Assembly: GCA_031430595.1 (NCBI GenBank)
Contig: JANPBU010000028.1
Span: forward strand, 139,137 to 203,136
Origin: JANNBN01 sp031430595
GTDB lineage: Bacteria; Actinomycetota; Acidimicrobiia; Acidimicrobiales; JANYDT01
Direction: 5' to 3'
Length of the DNA: 64,000 bases
Shown here: positions 17,907-24,591 of the stretch, one piece after another
How positions within the stretch are numbered: position 1 is the stretch's first letter
Layout: each line of letters opens with the position of its first letter
Made by a program: the position numbers and the translations under genes
Notes under the pieces: generated by a model
The model's database searches: none
Seen by the model: the letters and a program-made list of their open reading frames with translations, nothing else
Told to the model about the DNA's origin: nothing

Positions 17907-18032
17907 GGTGATGATCTTGCCACAGCCGGTTTCAACACAGCATCCCGCCACGGGGCTGACGCCAGGACCCGAAGGGATGCGCGCAATGCCCCTACCGTCG
18001 GCTTTGTGACCGTGAGAGTCGCCAAGGAACGG

Positions 18033-18308
18033 TTATCGCTCCAGCACCTGGTGTCGAATCTTGAGTGCGCCGCAAGTATTTCGGATCCCAGGGCTATCGT
18101 CACGCGACGAGACAAGGAGACGAGCACCGAGTCGCTCAGCTGCGGCAACAGCCTCGGAGGCGAGCGTTGAAAGTCCAACATATTCGTGAACCAACTGGCC
18201 CATCCGCCATGCCAGATCGATCATGGGGATAACGGCAAAGGACTCCGGGAGTGCAATGAGGCCAGCAATCACCGTCTCGCTTTCCTTGCCGGACCACGAG
18301 TCAAGCAA
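18033..18308 (-). pseudogene. VapC-like PIN-domain toxin with internal loss
   Basis: A 91-codon frame keeps the first catalytic strand (LDSWSG) and a good PIN C-terminal half (LSTLASEAVAAAERLGARLL, then VSSRDDSPGIRNTCGALKI). The roughly 35 residues between them, which should hold the conserved glutamate, are missing. In addition the true start (ATG-Val-Thr-Val-Val-Val-Leu, about 18327) is out of frame with LDSWSG by 2 bases, with CTTTG/CTTG looking like a small slippage. It follows an intact AbrB-type gene as in a VapBC pair. Toxin probably dead. Confidence 0.6.
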
Positions 18309-18335
18309 AGCACCACCACCGTAACCATCGCACTC

Positions 18336-18575
18336 TTACATAAGCGCGCATACCAAAGGTTGGTGGTTGCTGCAATTCGCATAATGAACATCGGCCGGAA
18401 GAACCTGATCGAGTAGTCGCCCTGTCGCGCCAGCGGGAACTGTCAACACACCAAAGCCAAGATCGATCACGTCGACCTGTCCACCCCCACCGAGATGCCA
18501 GCGCCGCCGAACAGCAGGCGGAAGCGAGAGTTGACCAGAAGTCGACACCTTGAAACGTTCAGTCCGAGCCATCAC
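18336..18575 (-). CDS. AbrB/SpoVT-type antitoxin
   Basis: A 79-residue protein with a swapped-hairpin AbrB domain: RFKVSTSGQLSLPPAVRRRW, then GGQVDVIDLGFGVLTVPAG. The C-terminal tail should bind a toxin. The neighbouring downstream gene is a PIN-domain toxin relic, so this is the surviving VapB half of a toxin-antitoxin pair. Intact by length. The retained antitoxin may still protect against a related toxin elsewhere. Confidence 0.75.
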   Translation of the reverse strand: MMARTERFKVSTSGQLSLPPAVRRRWHLGGGGQVDVIDLGFGVLTVPAGATGRLLDQVLPADVHYANCSNHQPLVCALM

Positions 18576-18636
18576 ACAATCACACTTGGTAAAAAGTGAA
18601 GTCTACCAAGCCAACCTCCACCAGAGTCAGCCCCTG

Positions 18637-18666
18637 CCAACTGCGGCCAACTGCGGCCAACTGCGG
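18637..18666. repeat. Three exact tandem copies of a 10-bp unit
   Basis: The unit CCAACTGCGG is repeated three times without change. It lies at the point where the DUF4440 remnant loses similarity, so it may mark a slippage or recombination scar. Confidence 0.85.
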
Positions 18667-18669
18667 CGC

Positions 18670-18930
18670 TTCTGCGAACACTCACGTACGTAACCAGCAC
18701 AATGCCGTCGGCCACTTCGTCGCCATAGAGTTCGCTTACCTCCTCCGGTTCGACCAGCACGGCCTCTTCGGGCAAAGTCCGAAGGGTTTGTTCCCGTGTC
18801 CACCATCTGCCCGACTGTGCCCGCTCCCAAAGTCAGGATGAAGCAGGTTGTCGACCATCGATTGGTTTGCCCAGACCGTCGGGTCAAGCAACGATCGCTC
18901 GCCCGCCAGGGACGCTTCGATACGATTCAC
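18670..18930 (-). pseudogene. DUF4440/SnoaL-like protein, frameshifted and C-terminally truncated
   Basis: The minus strand from 18930 reads VNRIEASLAGERSLLDPTV, then WANQSMVDNLLHPDF, the N-terminal half of a DUF4440 (NTF2-like) protein. Similarity then continues in another frame from about 18826 (SGRWWTREQTLRTLPEEAV, then EEVSELYGDEVADGIVLVTY). A one- or two-base change near 18826-18830 separates the halves. The last 40 or so residues are missing and the sequence runs into the 10-bp tandem repeat. The rest of 18576-19054 shows no other recognisable gene. Confidence 0.6.
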
Positions 18931-19054
18931 CGGATCGGCGCCCTTCGGCGAGATGTTGGTTGCATCCGGCGTTAGTTTCCGCTTTTCGGGTCTACTCCTG
19001 GCGCGGATGATACTTGTCGCACCATGGAACCTGCGAGGGCGGCATCGTCGTCTA

Positions 19055-19585
19055 ATGAGTATGCAGACCAAAACCAAGCCACGTTTCTTTCCCGCCACTG
19101 TTATCGGTTTGACCCTTGGGTTCGTTCTCATAGCGTCGGTTCTTGCTGCGAGCCCTTTGAACGCAAAGTCCACAAGCCCAGCCCTCAAGCTTGAGTACAG
19201 CTTCGCTGACTCGAGCATTCCTGAGGCCAGAGACCTTCGAGTGAAAATCGGCGGTTCGAAGCTCACCATCGAAGTTTTGGGGGCCGGGAAAACAATTAAG
19301 CGATTGGAGGCAAGAATCCCACCAAAATTGCTGGCTGGCACCAGCGCTGAAGTTCAAAAACTTGTGAACGTTAAACTGACCGGGAACATATGCCCGGGCG
19401 CAGAAACAAACACTCTGGAATTCACCATCGGAAAAAAGAAGGTCAAGCGCAAATCGGCTTCATGCTCGGGGGATGACGCAGCTGCGAACAAAAAGAACAA
19501 GGAAGAGTTCTACAAAACCGAAGCACTGATGTTGCCGCTTTTCACTTTGGTTGGAGATCGAGAAACTGCGTTCGGCACTCGGTAG
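19055..19585 (+). CDS. Secreted protein of unknown function
   Basis: A 176-residue protein. Starting at the ATG at 19055, a basic start (MSMQTKTKPRF) is followed by a hydrophobic segment (VIGLTLGFVLIASVLA) and a likely signal peptidase site after SPLNA. The mature part is lysine-rich, predicted beta strand, with two cysteines (ICPGA and SCSGDD) that may pair. It ends in a charged KKNKEEF region. I recognise no family. The frame extends upstream of 19055 but that part overlaps the DUF4440 relic and is not protein-like. Confidence 0.55.
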   Translation: MSMQTKTKPRFFPATVIGLTLGFVLIASVLAASPLNAKSTSPALKLEYSFADSSIPEARDLRVKIGGSKLTIEVLGAGKTIKRLEARIPPKLLAGTSAEVQKLVNVKLTGNICPGAETNTLEFTIGKKKVKRKSASCSGDDAAANKKNKEEFYKTEALMLPLFTLVGDRETAFGTR

Positions 19586-19713
19586 CCGGACTGGTCTTGC
19601 TCGATCGAAATTGTTGCGAATGCACTGCGGGTCGTTGAAGTCGTGGTGGGCGATTGATACCAAATTTGCCAAGAGTGGACATTCGTCGACATCTTTGAAC
19701 TTCCGTTCTACGT

Positions 19714-20091
19714 TTACTTTGTAGAAAACCAGTAGATGGCTGGGTAGGCAAGCGCTACCAGTATGAACACGGTTGCGATGCCGATCGGGATCTCGGGCTT
19801 CCGTCCAGCGGCAAGTTTGGGTGCGATGAATGCCACAAGCCAGATGCTTTTGTAGATGACTTGTAGCGGGATGATGAGTTTGACTGCGTTTGGCCTCGCT
19901 AGGCCGATAAATGACGCAAGCAGTATTGCAGTCCAGAGGCTCGCGACCATGAGTCTTAGCCCTTCGCTTTCGGCAACCGCATTCTGAAACACAGCAATCG
20001 TTCCTGTGGGTCGGTACATCGAAGCGCACACCGGAACAAGAATGATGATGTTGGCCATGTAGGCAATCTTGAGAGCATTAATGTGATTCAT
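19714..20091 (-). CDS. Small four-helix membrane protein, unknown
   Basis: A 125-residue protein with about four hydrophobic helices: ALKIAYMANIIILVPVC, LRLMVASLWTAILLASFIGL, VKLIIPLQVIYKSIWLVAFI and IPIGIATVFILVALAYPAIY. No family is recognised. Its ATG overlaps the stop of the upstream deazaflavin-reductase fragment by 4 bases (ATGA), a sign of former or present co-translation. Probably a real gene by its regular helix pattern. Confidence 0.65.
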   Translation of the reverse strand: MNHINALKIAYMANIIILVPVCASMYRPTGTIAVFQNAVAESEGLRLMVASLWTAILLASFIGLARPNAVKLIIPLQVIYKSIWLVAFIAPKLAAGRKPEIPIGIATVFILVALAYPAIYWFSTK

Positions 20092-20327
20092 ATGGCGGGA
20101 TGCATTTGAATAATCGGTACTGATCTGGTCAGCGTTTTGAGGTAGTCGTTGTAGCCGGGGTTCGCAGCTATCGCTGCATTCCAGAGTCGATCTCGGTCTC
20201 CCGCTTTGATTTCGACTGCGTTATATGATGTCCAGGAACCATTGATTCGTATGCGTACAATCGGATTTGCACGGACGTTTTTGACCCATGCCGGCTCGCG
20301 GTCGAGACCGGCGTTGGTTCCAAACAC
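20088..20327 (-). pseudogene. Deazaflavin (F420)-dependent nitroreductase-family protein, N-terminally truncated
   Basis: The 79-codon frame (VFGTNAGLDREPAWVKNV, then RANPIVRIRINGSW and a C-terminal YLKTLTRSVPIIQMHP) is the C-terminal half of the DUF385/Ddn family that uses F420. The frame is open about 90 bases further upstream (through GPLGSVESQPCGGGDPAGP) but is not family-like there and has no ATG. The substrate-side N-terminal half (usual TTTGRKSG motif) is absent. Either a remnant or a GTG-started short protein; remnant is more likely. The 200 bases upstream show nothing recognisable. Confidence 0.5.
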
Positions 20328-20534
20328 GACCGGACCAGCCGGGTCTCCGCCGCCGCAAGGCTGGGACTCGACGCTGCCGAGTGGACCGCGAAAGAACCAC
20401 TCCGCACCAAGGCTTCAACTCAACGCCGCAAGCAGGTGTTCGACAGGTTCCCCGTTCGGATCCCGTCACGAGGGCCGGTCGACATCACGAACGACTCGGG
20501 CAGCTAAACAACGAAGCGTCGACTCAGTAACTGA

Positions 20535-20948
20535 TCAGGCTTTCCAGGTGGTGCCGTCGGGGTAGTGATACTCAACCTGATCAAAGGACGCTGTCGCGAA
20601 ACAGTAGAAGAGTTGCGCTAATCCGTTACCGACATTGGTTATTTCGTGCCAGGCGCTGCCCGGGACGAAGACGGTGTCACCGGCACTGACCGTGAACAAC
20701 TCGTCGTTGACGCGAACGGTGCACGTCCCGGAGATGAAGTGGTACACCTCAGCTTGCACGTGATGGTGACGGGGCACTTCGCCGTTGACCGGCAAAAAGC
20801 AAACGCCTGTGGTCAGCTCCCTGCTCGGAGTTCGGTCGGCACTGGTCAGTGTTCTCCACGACATGCCGTGCACGTTGCCCGCTTCCCAGGTCTCGAGCGG
20901 CGTGGTGTCGGATCGAGCGACAAAGGGACGAACTTTCGACGAACTCAT
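20535..20948 (-). CDS. Cupin-domain protein
   Basis: A 137-residue single cupin. Motif 1 is PRHHHVQAEVYHFISGTCTV, with three histidines and a glutamate as metal ligands. Motif 2 is DTVFVPGSAWHEITNVG. The rest is the usual beta barrel. Such proteins range from dioxygenases to sugar-binding sensors. There is no operon partner: a broken DMT gene lies divergently and a broken reductase downstream. Intact; function unknown. Confidence 0.8.
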   Translation of the reverse strand: MSSSKVRPFVARSDTTPLETWEAGNVHGMSWRTLTSADRTPSRELTTGVCFLPVNGEVPRHHHVQAEVYHFISGTCTVRVNDELFTVSAGDTVFVPGSAWHEITNVGNGLAQLFYCFATASFDQVEYHYPDGTTWKA

Positions 20949-21044
20949 CGGACCGATTTTGTCAGAAGATTCACCCTTTGACCAAAATTCATTGAAGGGT
21001 AGCGGTCACTGCGGGTGCGGCTTTGCGAACAGCAGCGATGGCAC

Positions 21045-21336
21045 TCCGTCGCGTGATGCGCAAACAGCGTTGGCCGTTGGATTGGTCGGCGCTGTGCTCA
21101 TCGCTGCGCCGTCGCTTGGCCAAGGTCGTAGTTCAACTATCGGCGTAGCGCTTGTCTTGTGTGCTTTGATTTTCTACGGTTTCGCTATCAATTTGGCGCG
21201 ACCCTTGCAGCAACGCAATGGGGCGCTCTCGGTTATCTGGCGCGCCGTCGGCATAGGTGCTGTGATGACCGCTCCGACCGGGGTTCATGCTGCGGGATTT
21301 ATCATTCTCGCAGAATTAGCTGATGAGAATGTTTGA
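21045..21336 (+). pseudogene. EamA/DMT-type transporter, internal fragment
   Basis: The frame encodes ALAVGLVGAVLIAAPSLGQG, then IGVALVLCALIFYGFAINLA and RPLQQRNGALSVIWRA. This is the middle of an EamA-domain drug/metabolite exporter (one helix, loop, next helix). Both ends are gone: upstream there is no start or first helices, and downstream similarity is lost after APTGV, with a stop at 21334. Clearly a relic. Nothing else is recognisable between 20949 and 21044 or between 21400 and 21509. Confidence 0.65.
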
Positions 21337-21397
21337 GCCTGTGCCGACTTTTTGCTGCATGTGCCGACGATGTGCATCACAAAAACCCGGCACAGGC
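21337..21397. repeat. Inverted repeat with 10-bp arms
   Basis: GCCTGTGCCG at 21337-21346 is the exact inverse of CGGCACAGGC at 21388-21397. A second near copy (TGGCACAGGC) follows about 12 bases later. It directly follows the stop of the DMT relic. It could be an old mobile-element end or a weak terminator; there is no U-run to support the latter. Confidence 0.5.
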
Positions 21398-21509
21398 CAC
21401 CAACCCCTGGCACAGGCAAAGGAGCGGCCAGGCAATTGCGCGCTTTATATCGGCAAATGTCCGACTTCCCGGACGACGACAGTGATGCAGCCCGCTGGCC
21501 GCCGGTGCG

Positions 21510-22139
21510 TTACGGCCCGCCCGTTGCAGCCAGCCACCGGGTGATGTGCTCATCCCAAAGGATTGCGTCTACAGCGACCAGTTGATCAATCAGTACACGC
21601 CACGGTCGCCCTTCGCTTACCAAACCAGCATCAAGCACCCGGTTGCGGGTCGCAGAAATGGCAGCAACGACCGCAAGGGTTGACTCATCGATAATCGAAC
21701 CGGCGAGGTCGCGTAACCACTGGGCAATGGCTGGTGACTGTCCTTGGGTGGCCACGGTGATCGTGATGGGTCCGGTTCGGTTAACGGCCGGCAGTGTAAA
21801 TGCGCAGGCGTCGGGTTGATCGGCCGCGTTCACCAAAACGTTGAACGACTCGCCGTCAGAAAACACGTCTCTGTTGACATCGGGTGATGATGTTGCTGCG
21901 ATGACCAACCGGTAGCCCCGCACATCGCCTCGTTCGTAAGCTCGCTCATGCCACCGAGCAATCTGCGAGGTGCCCAGTTCTTGAGTAATCGTCGGCGATA
22001 TAACTGTCACGATCGCCCCAGCCGCGATAAGGCCCTGGGCTTTACTCGTTGCGACCGGTCCTCCGCCAACGATCAGGCACGGTCGGCCTTCAAGAACTAC
22101 GCCAATGGGATAAAGGAGAGAAGCAACACCTCGCGACAC
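21510..22139 (-). CDS. Precorrin-2 dehydrogenase / siroheme synthase N-domain-like protein
   Basis: About 209 residues. The Rossmann start YPIGVVLEGRPCLIVGGGPVA, followed by SKAQGLIAAGAIVTVISP, the AATSSPDVNRDVF helix, VNAADQPDACAFTLPAVNR and ITIATQGQSPA-like strand (here ITVATQGQSPAIAQWLRD), is the CysG-N/Met8 pattern. It oxidises precorrin-2 to sirohydrochlorin with NAD. The start is taken at the GTG 22139, because the frame further upstream overlaps the divergent desaturase and is not family-like. No CobA/uroporphyrinogen methyltransferase is next to it. Confidence 0.85.
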   Translation of the reverse strand: MSRGVASLLYPIGVVLEGRPCLIVGGGPVATSKAQGLIAAGAIVTVISPTITQELGTSQIARWHERAYERGDVRGYRLVIAATSSPDVNRDVFSDGESFNVLVNAADQPDACAFTLPAVNRTGPITITVATQGQSPAIAQWLRDLAGSIIDESTLAVVAAISATRNRVLDAGLVSEGRPWRVLIDQLVAVDAILWDEHITRWLAATGGP

Positions 22140-22196
22140 ACGACTATTCAACTCGAAAAGTCTCGGTTTGTACGAGAAGCCACCTACCGTAGGGGG

Positions 22197-23036
22197 GTGG
22201 AATTCTTTAGGCACTCGGTCGACCGCTCGCGAGTCGCAGTTTTCGTGGCGATGTTCGCTGTCGACATTGCGGTATACCTCGTCGTTGACTCGCCGCTCAT
22301 TGCCGGCCTGTACTTCGTGGTCGGTATTTTGCCGAAGGGTGTGGTGTGTGCCTTTAACCACCATCATCAACACGTATCAACCTTCAAAGTAACAATTCTC
22401 AATCGTGCCCTCGAACTCATGTATGGCCTTCAGACCGGGGTGACGAGCCACACCTGGGTACTGCACCATTCGGTCGGACATCATCTGAACTATCTCGACC
22501 AAGAAAAGGACGAGTCTCGTTGGATGCGAAAAGACGGTTCGGTGATGGGCCAGATTGAATATGCGTTTGTGAACGCAGCGATGGCCTATCCGCGGGCCTG
22601 GAAAGTTGGTGTGCGGCACCCGAAGTTTCGCCGAGTATTCATCATGATGGGTGTGCTTACGGCTGCTCTCGTCGCTTCCCTTGTTTGGTATCGGCCGGTC
22701 GCCGGGTTTTTCATCTTCGTTTTGGCGCCTGCTTTTTCACTTTTCGGAACGGCTTGGGCGACGTACGCCCATCACACCAATCGAAAAACCGATTCACCGT
22801 TCGAGGCATCAAACAACGTGATGCAGCCCCTCTATAACTTCTGTACAGGAAATCTTGGCTACCACACAGCGCACCACTATCGACCAGGCGTCCACTGGTC
22901 GAAACTGAAAGAATTGCATCAACGCATCGAAGCGAATATCCCGGTTGATGCCTACGTTGCTGCCGGTTGGCCGTGGCGATTAGCTGGTACCGGTTTGCCG
23001 AAACTACCCGTACGAATCCCCGACGCCGTGGCGTAA
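22197..23036 (+). CDS. Membrane fatty acid desaturase family protein
   Basis: About 279 residues with the three histidine boxes of membrane di-iron desaturases: HHHQHV, HHSVGHH and YHTAHHYRPG. Four hydrophobic segments lie between them (for example VAVFVAMFAVDIAVYLVV and FIFVLAPAFSLFGTAW). The start is uncertain. The GTG at 22197 (VEFFRHSV) is the first start before the hydrophobic core; the frame stays open further upstream, where a strong AAGGAG at about 22112 lacks a matching start. It is divergent from the siroheme gene. The substrate may be a fatty acid or another lipid. Confidence 0.8.
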   Translation: MEFFRHSVDRSRVAVFVAMFAVDIAVYLVVDSPLIAGLYFVVGILPKGVVCAFNHHHQHVSTFKVTILNRALELMYGLQTGVTSHTWVLHHSVGHHLNYLDQEKDESRWMRKDGSVMGQIEYAFVNAAMAYPRAWKVGVRHPKFRRVFIMMGVLTAALVASLVWYRPVAGFFIFVLAPAFSLFGTAWATYAHHTNRKTDSPFEASNNVMQPLYNFCTGNLGYHTAHHYRPGVHWSKLKELHQRIEANIPVDAYVAAGWPWRLAGTGLPKLPVRIPDAVA

Positions 23037-23108
23037 CCGCGGGATACGAATTCGACCTTTGATCGGCGGAAGTGGCATGTGAGCCGCGCGTCGCGAGATG
23101 ATTGCGTT

Positions 23109-24293
23109 ATGCCAGGATCAGTAATCGTTGCCGGTGCCCGAACCCCTATCGGAAAATTGTCTGGAGTGCTGGGTGGGTTTAGCGCTGCACAGCTTGGTGG
23201 TTTTGCGATTGCTGAGGCACTTAAACGTGCTGGAGTACCAGCTGACCAGGTAGATCACGTCATTCTTGGGCAGGTGTTGTTAGCTGGCGCCGGGCAACTT
23301 CCAGCCCGACAGGCTGCGGTAAATGCCGGTATCCCAATGAGTGTTCCGGCGACCATTGTGAACAAGGTGTGCCTCTCAGGGCTGAATGCGATCTACCAAG
23401 CCGACCAAATGATTCAAGCTGGCGACGCCGATATAGTCGTGGCTGGCGGAATGGAATCGATGACTCAGGCGCCGTATCTGGTTCCGAACGGTCGTAGCGG
23501 TTACCGGTACGGAAACGCAGCGCTGCTTGACGCGACGTACCACGACGGGTTGTTTTGTGCCCTTGACCATGTTGCAATGGGCGAAGGAACCGAGAACTAC
23601 GGACGCGGGAAGGCGAGCCTCGATCGAGCCCGTCAAGATGCCTTCGCGGCAAAATCCCATGAGCGTGCGGCGAACGCTGCGAAGGCTGGCCGTCTCGGTG
23701 AAGAGATTGTTCCGGTAGCGATCGCGCAACGCAAAGGTGAGCCGATGCTGATCGATACCGACGAAGGAGTTCGTCCCGGAACGACCAGTGAATCGCTTGG
23801 CGGGCTGAAGGCAGCTTTCGCAATAGATGGTCAAATTACGGCAGGTAACGCAAGCCAACTTTCCGATGGGGCTAGCGCCACAATTTTGATGTCAGCTTCG
23901 GCAGCCGCTCGCCTCGGCATTACCCCGCTTGCGACCATTGTTTCCTACGGGATGGTGGCTGGTCCGGATTCGGCTTCGTTGTTATTGCAACCAGCGAACG
24001 CCATTCGAAAAGCGCTGCTGAAGGCCGGGATGAGCGTGACCGATGTAAACCTTTTTGAAATGAATGAGGCCTTCGCGTCGGTCGCGCTCGCCAGTATCGA
24101 TGACCTCGGGGTGAGCGAAGACATTGTGAACGTTAACGGCGGTGCAATTGCGCTTGGCCACCCAATCGGAGCTTCGGGGAATCGGCTGGCACTCACGCTG
24201 GCCATGGAACTTTGCCGCAGGGGTGGGGGAGTTGGGGCAGCAGCCTTATGTGGCGGTGGCGGCCAAGGCGACGCACTCGTACTTCGGGTGTAG
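23109..24293 (+). CDS. Acetyl-CoA acetyltransferase (thiolase)
   Basis: A 394-residue thiolase. The nucleophilic cysteine is in NKVCLSGLNAI. The acid-base residues are in NEAFASVAL, in NGGAIALGHPIGASG and in LCGGGGQGDAL. It condenses two acetyl-CoA, or degrades acetoacetyl-CoA in the reverse direction. The ATG at 23109 (MPGSVIVAGARTP) is the family start; there is no clear Shine-Dalgarno, so it may be leaderless. A functional link with the acetoacetyl-CoA synthetase at 46 kb (ketone-body or polyhydroxyalkanoate metabolism) is plausible but not shown by proximity. Confidence 0.92.
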   Translation: MPGSVIVAGARTPIGKLSGVLGGFSAAQLGGFAIAEALKRAGVPADQVDHVILGQVLLAGAGQLPARQAAVNAGIPMSVPATIVNKVCLSGLNAIYQADQMIQAGDADIVVAGGMESMTQAPYLVPNGRSGYRYGNAALLDATYHDGLFCALDHVAMGEGTENYGRGKASLDRARQDAFAAKSHERAANAAKAGRLGEEIVPVAIAQRKGEPMLIDTDEGVRPGTTSESLGGLKAAFAIDGQITAGNASQLSDGASATILMSASAAARLGITPLATIVSYGMVAGPDSASLLLQPANAIRKALLKAGMSVTDVNLFEMNEAFASVALASIDDLGVSEDIVNVNGGAIALGHPIGASGNRLALTLAMELCRRGGGVGAAALCGGGGQGDALVLRV

Positions 24294-24354
24294 TTAATCG
24301 GCCGGAAACAATTCGGCCATCGTCGAGAAATCCGAATCGCGTACCTTTGAGGCC

Positions 24355-24591
24355 ATGGCCACTCCCGTGGGTCTTAGCGACCAAGAACATGCAGTCTTCA
24401 ACGCGATCAATGCCGCTCGAGGGCGACTGATTACCCGAACAGAGTTGGCACGCGTTGCTCAGGTGCCGGTAACGCCGGCCCGCCGAGTCGACGGACTACT
24501 TATTAATGTTCGTAGGGCACTTGCCCCGGAGGAACTCATTAACGTCCGCCGACGGGGTTGGATGCTCGAAGCGGAACTTTGCCGGGCGTGA
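24355..24591 (+). CDS. Small winged-helix DNA-binding protein
   Basis: A 78-residue protein that is only a winged helix of the OmpR/PhoB C-terminal type: LSDQEHAVFNAINAARGRLI, then TRTELARVA, RRVDGLLINVRRAL and the wing INVRRRGWMLE. It has no receiver domain. Its TGA overlaps the likely GTG start of the antiporter (GTGA at 24588-24591), so the two are translationally coupled. It is likely a local regulator of the antiporter and the ammonium transporter genes, though this is inferred from position only. Confidence 0.7.
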   Translation: MATPVGLSDQEHAVFNAINAARGRLITRTELARVAQVPVTPARRVDGLLINVRRALAPEELINVRRRGWMLEAELCRA

